A DNA stretch of 45,747 bases from an uncultured Clostridium sp. (GCA_900553365.1 USDL01000011.1:1-45747); one strand, 5' to 3'. Shown: positions 1 through 8,554, counted from the stretch's first letter. Made by a program: numbers and translations. Notes: generated by a model not told the origin, from the sequence alone.

Positions 1-304
1 CAGGCATTGATGCTCTAGCACCACTTCTTACTGATACTAATAATGGATCATTATTATCTCCAAATTTCTTTCCTTGGATTTCTTCTAATGTTTTTAATGC
101 TGCAAAGATTTGATTTTGAATTTCTTCATTAATTTTCTTTCCATCATTGTAATACTCTGTACATGCTTCTGTTGTAACTGTAAATCCTTGTGGTATTGGT
201 AAACCTAAATTTGTCATTTCTGCTAGGTTAGCACCTTTTCCACCTAATAATTCACGCATATTTGCATTTCCTTCTTTAAAAAGGTAAACATACTTTTTGC
301 TCAT
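1..304 (-). CDS. ppdK: Pyruvate phosphate dikinase, N-terminal part (cut by window edge)
   Basis: The visible 101 residues begin MSKKYVYLF and contain the ATP-grasp N-terminal signature of PpdK: LLGGKGANLAEM, then LGLPIPQGFTV, and VRSGARASMP at the edge. The family interconverts pyruvate, ATP and phosphate with PEP, AMP and pyrophosphate, a glycolytic or gluconeogenic step common in anaerobic clostridia. The ATG at 302-304 follows an AGGAAGGAA ribosome site. The rest of the gene lies outside the window. The family call is secure because the N-terminal motif is highly conserved. The closely related PEP synthase usually differs here. Confidence 0.93.
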   Translation of the reverse strand, partial: MSKKYVYLFKEGNANMRELLGGKGANLAEMTNLGLPIPQGFTVTTEACTEYYNDGKKINEEIQNQIFAALKTLEEIQGKKFGDNNDPLLVSVRSGARASMP

Positions 305-334
305 AAATTATTCCTTCCTTTCATCTTTATAAAA

Positions 335-373
335 TTACGGATATATTATATCTCACATTTCCGTAAAAGTAAA
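335..373 (-). promoter_or_regulatory. ppdK promoter with inverted repeat
   Basis: On the minus strand TTTACT (368-373) lies 17 bases from TATAAT (345-350), a good vegetative promoter. A perfect inverted repeat TTACGGA/TCCGTAA (360-366 and 335-341, spacing 18) brackets the -10 box, as expected for a repressor operator. The regulator is not identified. Confidence 0.6.
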
Positions 374-399
374 GAGATTTTTTTAATTTTTTTGTTTCA

Positions 400-428
400 T
401 TGACTTTTTTACTATTTTATGCTATAAA
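400..428 (+). promoter_or_regulatory. Promoter of the traX-like gene
   Basis: TTGACT (400-405), a 17-base spacer and TATAAA (423-428) lie 32 bases before the start codon. This matches a SigA promoter closely. Confidence 0.65.
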
Positions 429-460
429 ATTTATATATTTGATGGTCTTTGGAGGATTTT

Positions 461-1156
461 ATGAATTCATTCGTTCTAAAATTAATTGCATGTATTACAA
501 TGTTTATTGATCATATAGGTTATGTTGTTTTTAATGGGGAATCTTCATTTTTTAATTATATTGGTAGATTGTCTTTTCCTATTTTTGCATTTCAAATTTC
601 TGAAGGATACTTGCATACTAGAAACATAAAAAAATATATAATTAGATTACTTACTTTTGCAGTTATATCTCAAATTCCATTTATGCTTTTTCATTCTATT
701 CTTAGTGATGAATTTGCTATTAATGTTATTTTCACATTGTTATTTGGGCTTTTATCTATAATTGTTTATGATAAATGTCATAAGTTATTAGGAATACTTG
801 CTGTTATAGTTTTAGGGATTATTGCTCAATATGCAAAATTTGATTATGGATTTTATGGGGTTTTTATAACATTTTTATTTTATGTTTTCAGCAAAAACAA
901 GCTTTTACTTGCATCAGGTTTTATTATATCAACCATTATAAATTACTCATATAAAATATTTCAGTACAACAAATTTGGAATTGAAGTTGTAAAAATGGCT
1001 TTTAGTTATTATTTGCCTTTCCTAATTTGTACTTTATTTTCTATTATATTTATTCTTATGTATAACAAAAAGAAAGGGCCAAATACAAAATATCTTTTAT
1101 ATTTATTTTACCCTTTACATTTGCTTTTGATTTATGTATTAAACATATTGATATGA
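461..1156 (+). CDS. TraX family membrane protein
   Basis: A 231-residue polytopic protein with about eight hydrophobic segments. Its N-terminus has the TraX family pattern: a first helix with MFIDHIGYVVF, then YIGRLSFPIFAFQISEGY. TraX proteins include the F-pilin acetylase, but chromosomal clostridial members have no proven substrate; they resemble membrane acyltransferases. An upstream in-frame TTG at 449 overlaps the GGAGG ribosome site (451-455), so the ATG at 461 is the real start. The gene has its own promoter and converges on dxs with a gap of 7 bases. Function beyond family membership is unknown. Confidence 0.8.
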   Translation: MNSFVLKLIACITMFIDHIGYVVFNGESSFFNYIGRLSFPIFAFQISEGYLHTRNIKKYIIRLLTFAVISQIPFMLFHSILSDEFAINVIFTLLFGLLSIIVYDKCHKLLGILAVIVLGIIAQYAKFDYGFYGVFITFLFYVFSKNKLLLASGFIISTIINYSYKIFQYNKFGIEVVKMAFSYYLPFLICTLFSIIFILMYNKKKGPNTKYLLYLFYPLHLLLIYVLNILI

Positions 1157-1163
1157 AATATTT

Positions 1164-3074
1164 CTATATTTTCTTATGCCATTTTCTATTGTTTTCTTTT
1201 ACAGAATTCTTTAGTCTATGGCAAATTATTTTGCTGGTTTTTAGATTTTCTAAGATTTTTTCTGTGCTTAGATTATATTTATTTTCTAATTCATCTAAAC
1301 TTCCATGTTCAACAAAAATATCATCATAGCCAAAAGTTTTTATTTTGATGTTTTCCTTTGCTTTTCTGTTAATTAGTTCTATTACAGCTGAACCAAGCCC
1401 ACCTTTTAGCAAATTATCTTCTAATGTTATAACATTTTTTGTTTTTTCTATTGATTTTAAAATTGTTTCTTCATCTAATGGTTTTAAAAATCTTGCATTT
1501 ATTATTTCTATTTTCTTTTCTGCTAATTGATTTGCAATTTCTTTTGCCCTTTCTACCATTTTTCCTATTGCTATTATGCTTAAATCTGTTCCTGTTTGTA
1601 TAACTTCTGCTTTTCCTAATTTTATTTTTTCGGTTTTTGAAAATTTTAAATTTTCTCCACCTCTTGGATACCTTATAAATACTGGTTTATTTAGATTAAC
1701 TCCAAATTCTAACATTTTTTCTAGTTCTTCAAAGTTCTTTGGTGCCATTATAACTATGTTTGGTATTGAAGATAAGAACGATAAATCAAATATTCCCTGA
1801 TGTGTTTCCCCATCATTTCCTACAATTCCTGCTCTATCTATGCATACTGTTACTGGTATACTAGATAGTGCTATGTCGTGTATTATTTGATCATAACCTC
1901 TTTGTAGAAATGAAGAATATATTGGCATTACTGGTTTTAGTCCTGCTTTTGCCATTCCTGCAATTAGTCCTAAAGCATGCTGTTCAGCTATTCCCACATC
2001 AAAGAACCTATCTGGGAATTGAGTAGCAAACTTTTTTAATCCAGTTCCATCTCTCATTGCTGCTGTAACTGCTACTATTGTTTTATCTTTTTGGGCAAGT
2101 TCTATTAATTTATCTCCAAAAACCTTTGAATAGTCTTTTTTCTTTTTGGTTTCTCCAGTTTCTTTATTATAGGCTGAAATTCCATGGAATTTGTCTGGGT
2201 TCTTTTCTGCAAGTTCATAGCCCTTTCCTTTTTTGGTTACAACATGAATTAGTACTGGTCCTTCAATTTTTTTGCTTCTTTCCAAAATGTCTTCTAATTT
2301 ATGTATATTATGCCCATCAACTGGTCCAAGATAAGTAAAACCAATGTCTTCAAAGTACATATTATGTATTATTGCTCTTTTAATTATCTGTTTGGTATAA
2401 TGTGCAAAGCTTACAATAGGCTTACCTATAAATGGTATTTTATTAGTTATTTCTTTTATTTTTCTATTTGACCTAGTGTAGCCTGTTTTTGTTCTTATCT
2501 TGCTTAAATATAATGGTATTCCTCCAACATTTTTTGATATACTCATTTCGTTATCGTTTAAAATAACTTTTACATTAGCTTTGCTACTGCCTGCATCATT
2601 TAAAGCTTCTAAAGCCATTCCTCCTGTTAGTGATCCATCTCCAATTACTGCAATTACTTCATATTTTTCGTTTAATATATCTCTTGCACGAGCCATTCCT
2701 GTTGCAATAGAAATTGATGTGCTACTATGCCCAGTGTTAAAGCTATCATATTCAGATTCGCAAATTTTTGGGAAACCTGATATGCCTCCAAATTGTCTTA
2801 TATTACTAAATTTATCTTTTCTGCCAGTTAATATTTTGTGTACGTAACATTGATGTCCAACATCCCATATTATTTTATCTTCTGGAGTATTAAAAACTGA
2901 ATGTAAAGCAACTGTAAGTTCCACCACTCCTAGATTTGAAGCTACATGGCCTCCATTTTTTGATGTTACATCAATTATCAATTTACGAATTTCATCGCAC
3001 AACTTGTTTTTTTCTTCTAAATTTAATTCTTTTACATCTTCTGGTAAATTTACTTTATCTAATATTTCGCTCAT
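1164..3074 (-). CDS. dxs: 1-deoxy-D-xylulose-5-phosphate synthase
   Basis: A 636-residue thiamine-diphosphate enzyme that condenses pyruvate with glyceraldehyde 3-phosphate, the first step of the DXP (MEP) isoprenoid pathway. Visible motifs are GGHVASNLG and the catalytic DVGHQCY near the N-terminus, the ThDP/Mg motif GDGSLTGGM with LNDNEMSIS, the transketolase-type FDVGIAEQHA segment, and a C-terminal transketolase domain with NVITLEDN. Length matches the family (about 620-640). It is a single gene with its own promoter, divergent from the thioesterase. There is no in-frame CGG. Confidence 0.97.
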   Translation of the reverse strand: MSEILDKVNLPEDVKELNLEEKNKLCDEIRKLIIDVTSKNGGHVASNLGVVELTVALHSVFNTPEDKIIWDVGHQCYVHKILTGRKDKFSNIRQFGGISGFPKICESEYDSFNTGHSSTSISIATGMARARDILNEKYEVIAVIGDGSLTGGMALEALNDAGSSKANVKVILNDNEMSISKNVGGIPLYLSKIRTKTGYTRSNRKIKEITNKIPFIGKPIVSFAHYTKQIIKRAIIHNMYFEDIGFTYLGPVDGHNIHKLEDILERSKKIEGPVLIHVVTKKGKGYELAEKNPDKFHGISAYNKETGETKKKKDYSKVFGDKLIELAQKDKTIVAVTAAMRDGTGLKKFATQFPDRFFDVGIAEQHALGLIAGMAKAGLKPVMPIYSSFLQRGYDQIIHDIALSSIPVTVCIDRAGIVGNDGETHQGIFDLSFLSSIPNIVIMAPKNFEELEKMLEFGVNLNKPVFIRYPRGGENLKFSKTEKIKLGKAEVIQTGTDLSIIAIGKMVERAKEIANQLAEKKIEIINARFLKPLDEETILKSIEKTKNVITLEDNLLKGGLGSAVIELINRKAKENIKIKTFGYDDIFVEHGSLDELENKYNLSTEKILENLKTSKIICHRLKNSVKENNRKWHKKI

Positions 3075-3096
3075 AATTTTTCCTCATTTCTAATAT

Positions 3097-3125
3097 ATTT
3101 TATATTCATTAAATGAAAATGTCAA
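3097..3125 (-). promoter_or_regulatory. dxs promoter
   Basis: On the minus strand TTGACA (3120-3125), 17 bases, TAAAAT (3097-3102), ending 23 bases before the dxs ATG. The perfect -35 box suggests strong constitutive SigA transcription. It is back to back with the thioesterase promoter. Confidence 0.7.
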
Positions 3126-3141
3126 CTTCTTGGTTTTAAAA

Positions 3142-3170
3142 TTGACTTTTTACTATTTTTTTGATATTAT
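3142..3170 (+). promoter_or_regulatory. Acyl-ACP thioesterase promoter
   Basis: TTGACT (3142-3147), 17-base spacer, TATTAT (3165-3170), 26 bases before the ATG. The two divergent -35 boxes are only 16 bases apart, so dxs and thioesterase transcription may interfere or share a regulator. Confidence 0.65.
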
Positions 3171-3195
3171 ATTTTTTTAGAAAGAAGGCTTAAAT

Positions 3196-3912
3196 ATGGA
3201 TGTTTATTCACAAAACTTTACTGTTACTTTGCCTGATGTTGGCGAAAATAGTTGTTTGACAAATAAAGGATTTTTAAGAATGTTTCAAGAAATTGGAGCT
3301 ATTCATTCAGGCCAATTTGGTTATGGGTTAAATGATGCTAAGGAAACTGGTTTATTTTGGATTATACTAAATTGGAAATTAGAGGTTTTTCAAAGGCCTA
3401 AATGGAATGAAGTTTTAAGTATTTCAACTTGGTGTACACATCACACTCATATTTATTTTTATAGAGATTATCAGGTTTGTAATAGTTCTGGTGAAGTGGT
3501 TGCTATTGCAACATCTAAATGGATTCTATTTGATTTTAATAAAAAATCTGTATTTAGAATTACTGAAAATTTTACAGAAAATTACTGTAAAGATGTAGAT
3601 AAAAATGTATTTAATGTTAAAATGGTGGAGAAATTTAAGGAGCCTGAAAATGACAAATTAGCAGATGAATATACTGTTTTGAAAAGAGATATTGATTCAA
3701 ATCATCATGTTAATAATCTTAATTATTTAGATTTTGCGTATGAGATATTACCTGATAATATAGATTTTAAAAATGTTGAAATTATGTATAAGAATGAAGC
3801 TAGACTTGGTGATATATTGCAATTTTACTATACAGTAGAAAATAATTGCAATACTATTACAATAAAAACAAAAGATTCTAATAAGTTAAATTGTATTATA
3901 AGATTATATTGA
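3196..3912 (+). CDS. Acyl-ACP thioesterase (FatA/FatB-like, PF01643)
   Basis: A 238-residue cytosolic double-hotdog thioesterase that releases fatty acids from acyl carrier protein. The second hotdog carries the catalytic motif D167-x-N169-x-H171-V-N-N followed by LNYLDF, matching the plant FatA/FatB and bacterial active-site loop. The first hotdog holds the helix LRMFQEIGAIHS, the position of the family's long substrate helix. The length is typical for bacterial members. The ATG follows AAGAAGG. The gene is monocistronic, with its own promoter and the terminator at 3918. Chain-length specificity cannot be told from sequence alone. Confidence 0.9.
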   Translation: MDVYSQNFTVTLPDVGENSCLTNKGFLRMFQEIGAIHSGQFGYGLNDAKETGLFWIILNWKLEVFQRPKWNEVLSISTWCTHHTHIYFYRDYQVCNSSGEVVAIATSKWILFDFNKKSVFRITENFTENYCKDVDKNVFNVKMVEKFKEPENDKLADEYTVLKRDIDSNHHVNNLNYLDFAYEILPDNIDFKNVEIMYKNEARLGDILQFYYTVENNCNTITIKTKDSNKLNCIIRLY

Positions 3913-3917
3913 AATAA

Positions 3918-3944
3918 GCAGCCATTAAGGCTGCCTATTTTTTT
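3918..3944. terminator. Bidirectional terminator
   Basis: GCAGCC (3918-3923), loop ATTAA, GGCTGC (3929-3934), then T-rich on the plus strand and moderately T-rich on the minus strand. It ends the thioesterase gene and the convergent small gene, whose stop overlaps the T tract. Confidence 0.85.
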
Positions 3945-4275
3945 AGAGGATAATTCTATACTTCAAGCAACGATACTCCACGCCGTACCGTTCAAGTTCC
4001 TTAAGCTCATTTCTTTTTAGCTTTTTGTAAAGCTTTTTCTTGCCATTTCTTCTCGCAAAATGAATTTCCTTGATGAGAGAGCTTGCGATTTTGTCCGTAC
4101 TGCAAAAGGTTCTTGTATTGATTTCATACAAATACGGAAAAATGTCCTTGGCGATTGACGAAATATAGTTTAACTGTTCGTCATTCAATTTCCAAATGAC
4201 TTCCTTTTGCCCTGCTCTTCTCTTTGCAAGCAGTGTGTGTTTCATACTGGCCAACCGATACTCCTTGTTCGTCAT
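3943..4275 (-). CDS. Small basic protein of unknown function, foreign composition
   Basis: A 110-residue basic, probably helical protein; I do not recognise the family. It has no membrane segment or signal peptide. Base and codon use differ sharply from the neighbours: many AAG, GAG, CTT and GCC codons and visibly higher G+C. It carries two in-frame CGG codons, at residue 7 (EYR) and near the C-terminus (LERYG). Both must mean Arg, because a +1 shift at the first would hit a stop five codons later. Native genes in the window never use CGG this way. The ATG follows AGAGGAG. It stands alone with its own promoter, an operator-like palindrome and a shared terminator. I read it as horizontally acquired. 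Confidence 0.7.
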   Translation of the reverse strand: MTNKEYRLASMKHTLLAKRRAGQKEVIWKLNDEQLNYISSIAKDIFPYLYEINTRTFCSTDKIASSLIKEIHFARRNGKKKLYKKLKRNELKELERYGVEYRCLKYRIIL

Positions 4276-4302
4276 ACCTGAAGACTCCTCTGCTTATAAA
4301 TT

Positions 4303-4357
4303 TTCTACTATTTTAGTAGAATAATTATATTTTACCATATTTTCTACATTATGTAAA
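4303..4357 (-). promoter_or_regulatory. Promoter and operator-like palindrome of the small foreign gene
   Basis: On the minus strand TTTACA (4352-4357), 17 bases, TAAAAT (4329-4334). Directly downstream, at the expected transcription start, lies the perfect dyad TTCTACTA-AAA-TAGTAGAA (4303-4321). The position suits a repressor site or a hairpin at the very 5' end of the RNA. Confidence 0.55.
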
Positions 4358-4367
4358 TAGGTTGACT

Positions 4368-5195
4368 TTATGCTGTTTTTATTTCTAGTCTTAATTTATC
4401 AGCAATCATTGCTATAAATTCGCTGTTTGTTGGTTTGCCTTTGCTTGCTGATATTGTGTAACCGAAAATTGATTCTACAGCATCATTTTTGCCTCTTGCC
4501 CATGCTACTTCAATAGCGTGGCGAATTGCACGTTCTACTCTTGATGGAGTTGTGCGATACCTTTCTGCTATTTCTGGATATAGTTGTTTTGTTATTTGGT
4601 TTATTACATCTATGTCTTGAACAACCATCATGATAGCTTCCCTTAAGTACTGATAACCTTTTATGTGGGCTGGTACACCTATTTCGTGAATTAGGTTTGT
4701 AACTAATGCTTCTAAATTTTCTTGATTTTTCTTATCTATTTCATTTATTTCTATGTATTTTGTTTTTGTTTCCTTTACAGCATAACAATTATCTGCTGTT
4801 GATGTTGGTGTTGGTTTGTAATTTTTAATATCTCTTATTCTATTTATTAGTACATCAATATCGAATGGCTTTACTACATAATATTCTGCTCCTAAGCTTA
4901 TTGCTTTTTGAGTAATTTTTGTCTGACCAACTGCTGATAGCATTATGCAGGTAGGCATTTTTTCTATTTTTGTTGCATTTAATTTTTCCAAAACTCCTAG
5001 TCCATCTAGATATGGCATTATAACATCTAATAGTAGCACGTCTGGTTGCATATTTATTACTTTTTCGCAAGCTTCCTTTCCATCTCTAGCTACTCCTAAA
5101 ACCTCCATATCAGTTTCTTTACTTAAATGTTCAACTAGTGTTGTTGCAAAATCAGCATTATCATCTGCAATTAAAATAGTAATCTTCTCGTTCAA
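4368..5195 (-). CDS. spo0A: Sporulation master regulator Spo0A
   Basis: A 275-residue response regulator. The receiver domain has the acidic pair in IADDN (D11, D12), the phosphoacceptor D57 in VLLLDVIMP and the conserved lysine in YYVVKPFD. A linker of about 25 residues leads to the Spo0A-specific DNA-binding domain, with the recognition helix in TPSRVERAIRHAIEVAWARG and the C-terminal GKPTNSEFIAMIADKLRLE. The start codon is TTG (5193-5195) behind a strong AGGAGGT site; no ATG fits. It shows the organism belongs to a spore-forming lineage. The usual neighbour spoIVB is absent here. It has its own promoter with a palindrome. Confidence 0.97.
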   Translation of the reverse strand: MNEKITILIADDNADFATTLVEHLSKETDMEVLGVARDGKEACEKVINMQPDVLLLDVIMPYLDGLGVLEKLNATKIEKMPTCIMLSAVGQTKITQKAISLGAEYYVVKPFDIDVLINRIRDIKNYKPTPTSTADNCYAVKETKTKYIEINEIDKKNQENLEALVTNLIHEIGVPAHIKGYQYLREAIMMVVQDIDVINQITKQLYPEIAERYRTTPSRVERAIRHAIEVAWARGKNDAVESIFGYTISASKGKPTNSEFIAMIADKLRLEIKTA

Positions 5196-5217
5196 TTTGA
5201 TACCTCCTAAAAAATAA

Positions 5218-5268
5218 TTGTAAAATATTTACAATTTGCATTATAATACGTTTTTATCAATAATGCAA
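5218..5268 (-). promoter_or_regulatory. spo0A promoter with palindromic operator
   Basis: On the minus strand TTGCAT (5263-5268), 17-base spacer, TATAAT (5240-5245). The perfect palindrome TTGTAAA-ATA-TTTACAA (5218-5234) covers the expected transcription start, just before the ribosome site. A repressor bound there would block spo0A. Confidence 0.65.
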
Positions 5269-5308
5269 CCCTTTTTTAGAAAATTTTTCCAATTATCTTG
5301 GTTTTGCT

Positions 5309-5940
5309 TTATATTTCAACGTATTTTTCTTTTATTAAATCATATTTTGAAATATTAAAATTGCAATTATTATAATTATTTGTCAATAGATTAGATTTTT
5401 CCTCTAATACTTCAATAATTATCTCTATCTGTTCTAAATAATCTATTTTTATTATGTTTATTTCCATTTTTTTTAAGTAATATTTTAGTGGTTCTAAATA
5501 ATTATAATCGATTACTATTTTTGCTTCATATCCTTTTGACTTCTCTACTATTGTAGCTTTTTCTAAAGCTTTTTCTGTTGCACCTGAGTATGCTCGAACT
5601 AGCCCTCCAGTTCCTAAAAGTACGCCTCCAAAATACCTAGTAACAACTACTAAAATATTTGATAGGCCTTTTTCTAGGATTAGCTTTAAAATTGGAGCTC
5701 CTGCTGTACCGTTGTGGTTCTCCATCATCGTTGTATTTTACAATAATTCCACCGTTCTCCAGTTTCTATTGCATAAGCAAAGCAATTATGTCTTGCATCA
5801 TTATATTTCTTTTTTATTTGTTTAATATATTTCTCTGCTTCATCTGTGTTTTCAACATAAAAAATGTTTGCAATAAATTTTGATTTTTTTTCTACTATTT
5901 CTGCTGATACATTTTCTTTTATTGTTTTAAATGATAGCAT
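5309..5940 (-). CDS. YigZ/IMPACT family protein, needs two +1 shifts at CGG
   Basis: Read in the standard code this gene falls into two pieces (5725-5940 and 5309-5728) with the middle in a third frame. Skipping one base at each of its only two in-frame CGG codons (5752-5754 and 5709-5711) gives one uninterrupted protein of 209 residues, the normal size of YigZ/YvyE. It has the family core: HNCFAYAI, then GEGGIIVKYNDDGEPQ-GTAGAP, then VVVTRYFGGVLLGTGGLVRAYS. The C-terminal part is a small alpha-beta domain. The family is linked to translation control (IMPACT/Gcn1-related), but its bacterial role is not settled. It is either recoded, as I infer, or an assembly artefact; pseudogene decay is unlikely because everything outside the two sites is intact. 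Confidence 0.88.
5709..5711 (-). other. CGG +1 site 2 of yigZ
   Basis: CAA-(C)GGT: skipping the C restores DDGEPQ-G-TAG. Confidence 0.8.
5752..5754 (-). other. CGG +1 site 1 of yigZ
   Basis: GAA-(C)GGT-GGA: skipping the C restores TGE-G-GIIVKYNDDGEP. Confidence 0.8.
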
Positions 5941-5967
5941 ACTTGTTCTTCTCCTTATATTTAGGTG

Positions 5968-7216
5968 TTAATTGGTTCCTGCACTATATCCTGTTGACCA
6001 TGCAATTTGAAGATTAAATCCGCCCGTAAATGCATCTAAATCTATTATTTCTCCTGCAAAATATAATCCATTTACTATTTTAGATTCCATTGTTTTTGGA
6101 TTTATTTCCTTTATACTAATTCCACCTTTTGTTACTATTGCCTCTTCTATACTTCTAAAGCCACTTATTGTAAGCTCAAAGTTTTTAAGAACTTTTACTA
6201 TTTTTCTTCTTTCTTCTTTTGTTATTTCGTTTATTCTTTTTTCTGGACTAATTCCTATTAATGTTATTATTGGTTCAATCATTTTTCGTGGTAATAGTTT
6301 ATCTAAGCTATTTTTGAATTGTTTATTTTTTAATTCTTCAAAGTCTCTTAAAATTCTAATATCTAGCTTTTCTTCATCTAGTGCTGGTTTTAAGTCTATA
6401 TAAAGTTTTATTTTATTTTCTTTTAGTAATTCATCTATGTTTTTGTATCTAATTAGTATTGCTGAAGCACTTAATATTACTGGACCTGATACTCCATAAT
6501 GAGTAAATAACATTTCTCCAAAGTCTTCATATATTATTTTGTTTTCATTTTTTATTTTAATTGCAACATTTTTTAGGGATAAACCTTGCATTTGTTGGCA
6601 CAATATTCTTGAATTTCCACTTGTTGTTAATGGTACAAGTGATGGTTTTAATTCAGTTACTGTATGTCCTAACATTTTAGCCATTCTATATCCATTTCCT
6701 GTTGAGCCTGTAACTGGATAACTCTTTCCACCAGTTGCCAATATTACTTTATCAGCTAAAATTTTCTCTCCATTTTTTCCCTCTATTCCTGTTACATTCC
6801 CATCTTCCGTAAGGATTTTTGCGACTTCAAAGTTTGTTCTAATTTGAACTTTTAATTCCTTTAGTCTACGTTTAAAAGCTTCTAATACATCTTGTGCTTT
6901 ATCTGATACAGGGAAAATACGCCCACCTCTTTCAACTTTTGTTTCTACTCCCTGTTTTTTCAAAAAGCTTACTATATCTTGATTTGTGTATTTGTTAAAG
7001 CTACTATATAGAAACTTAGAATTTTCTGGAATATTTTTCATGAATTCTTCCATATCAGCTGAGTTGGTTATATTACATCTTCCTTTTCCTGTAATCAGTA
7101 ATTTTTTCCCAATATTTTCCATCTTCTCTAATATAGTTACTTCGTTTCCATTTTCTGAAGCCGTTACTGCCGCTATCATTCCGGCTGGTCCACCGACCAA
7201 TTACTATAATTTTCAT
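5968..7216 (-). CDS. BaiN/HI0933-family flavoprotein, needs one +1 shift at CGG
   Basis: A FAD-dependent NAD(P)/FAD oxidoreductase of the HI0933 (BaiN/RdsA) family, 415 residues after correction. The start ATG at 7216 lies behind AAGGA and reads MKIIVIG, then an in-frame CGG (7193-7195). Skipping one base gives the Rossmann dinucleotide motif IGGGPAGMIAA. Without the skip the frame ends early and the remainder lacks its first beta strand. Further motifs are GRCNITN, ILATGGKSYP-TGSTGNGY and the C-terminal GLYFAGEIIDLDAFTGGFNLQIAWSTG (split here as GEIIDLDAFTGGFN and LQIAWSTG), typical of the family. Some members reduce bile-acid intermediates, but no substrate can be assigned from sequence. 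Confidence 0.9.
7193..7195 (-). other. CGG +1 site of the BaiN-like gene
   Basis: GGT-(C)GGT-GGA: skipping the C restores the Rossmann motif IGGGPAG. Confidence 0.8.
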
Positions 7217-7250
7217 AATATCTTCCTTTTAATTTTTTTATTTATTTCTT

Positions 7251-8498
7251 TTAATTTTCAATTTCAGAAATTGCTTTTAATACTCCAATTTTTCCATATT
7301 CATAAGTTAATCCTCCTTGTAAAAAGGCTGTATATGGTGGTCTTATAGGTGCATCACAAGATAACTCTATTGATGAGCCTTGAATAAATGTTCCTGCTGC
7401 CATTATTACCTTATCTGTGTATCCTGGCATGTCCCATGGTTCTGGTACTGAATTTGAATCCACTGGTGAGCCCATTTGAATACCTTGGCAAAATTTTATT
7501 AATTTCTTCTCATCTTTAAAATTGATTAACTGAACTATGTCTGTTCTTTTTTCATCATACTTTGGTGAAACTTCGAAGCCTAGTTTTTCTAACATTTTAC
7601 TTGCAAAAACTGCTGTTTTTACTGCATTTGAAACTGTTTGTGGTGCAAAGAACAAACCTTGTATTAATTGCCTATTTACTCCTAGTGATGGTCCAACTTC
7701 TTTTCCTTGACCTGGAACTGTTAATCTTTCTGCTGCAAGTTCAACTAATTCCTTTTTGCCTGCAATATAAGCACCATTTGGAGCTATCCCACCGCCTAGA
7801 TTTTTGATTAAAGAACCTACCATTAAGTCAGCTCCTAAGCTTGTTGGTTCTTGTGTATCTACAAATTCTCCATAACAGTTATCTACCATTATTATTGCTT
7901 CTTTATTTACTTTTCTAATTTCCTGGATTATATTTTTTATGCTTTCAAGAGATAAACTTTTTCTCAATGCATATCCTCTTGAACGTTGCATACATATTAG
8001 TTTAACATTTCCTTGTTTTACTCTTTCTATAATCTTTTCTGTATCAAAATCGTCTCCAATTAGGTCTATTTGCTCGTATTTTACGCCATAGCTTTTAAGT
8101 GAGCTTTTATTTTCTACTATTCCTATTACTTCATCTAAGGTATCATAAGGCTTGCCATTTATACTAAGCATTGTATCTCCTGGTCTTAGCATTGAAAATA
8201 GTGCTACAGTAAGTGCATGTGTTCCTGAGATGAATTGATTTCTAACCAAACTATCTTCTGCACCTAATACTTCTGCAAATATTTTTTCAATAGTATCTCT
8301 TCCAATGTCTCCATATCCATAACCTGTTGTTCCTCCAAAGTGCATATCTGACAAGTTGTTTTTTTGAAATGCCATTAGTACCTTTAAGCTATTTTCTTCT
8401 TTGATTTTATCTATTTTATTAAATATTGGTTTAATTTCTTCTTCTACGGCATTTGCTAAATCTTCTAAATCTTTTGATATTCCAAATTTCTCATACAT
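7251..8498 (-). CDS. YnbB-type PLP enzyme (methionine gamma-lyase family, 'aluminium resistance' protein)
   Basis: A 415-residue fold-type I PLP enzyme of PF06838. Motifs are FGGTTGYGYGDIGRDTIE, the substrate-side RNQFISGTHAL, the cofactor-contacting MVDNCYGEFVD and the Schiff-base lysine in GSLIKNLGGGI. The C-terminus has the family end PYTAFLQGGLTYEYGK. The length is normal. The family is usually annotated as a sulphur amino-acid lyase; an aluminium resistance role rests on an old phenotype and is doubtful. It lies 56 bases after the CNNM/CBS gene on the same strand, with an intercistronic hairpin between. The ATG follows AAAGGGGA. Confidence 0.88.
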   Translation of the reverse strand: MYEKFGISKDLEDLANAVEEEIKPIFNKIDKIKEENSLKVLMAFQKNNLSDMHFGGTTGYGYGDIGRDTIEKIFAEVLGAEDSLVRNQFISGTHALTVALFSMLRPGDTMLSINGKPYDTLDEVIGIVENKSSLKSYGVKYEQIDLIGDDFDTEKIIERVKQGNVKLICMQRSRGYALRKSLSLESIKNIIQEIRKVNKEAIIMVDNCYGEFVDTQEPTSLGADLMVGSLIKNLGGGIAPNGAYIAGKKELVELAAERLTVPGQGKEVGPSLGVNRQLIQGLFFAPQTVSNAVKTAVFASKMLEKLGFEVSPKYDEKRTDIVQLINFKDEKKLIKFCQGIQMGSPVDSNSVPEPWDMPGYTDKVIMAAGTFIQGSSIELSCDAPIRPPYTAFLQGGLTYEYGKIGVLKAISEIEN

Positions 8499-8527
8499 TT
8501 TAATTTCCCCTTTTATTTACATTTTTT

Positions 8528-8548
8528 AAGCAGGTATCCAACCTGCTT
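8528..8548 (-). other. Intercistronic hairpin
   Basis: AAGCAGGT/ACCTGCTT with a 5-base loop between the CNNM/CBS gene and the PLP enzyme gene. On the minus strand it is followed by A residues, not T, so it looks like an RNA processing or stability element rather than a terminator. Confidence 0.45.
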
Positions 8549-8554
8549 AATTTT

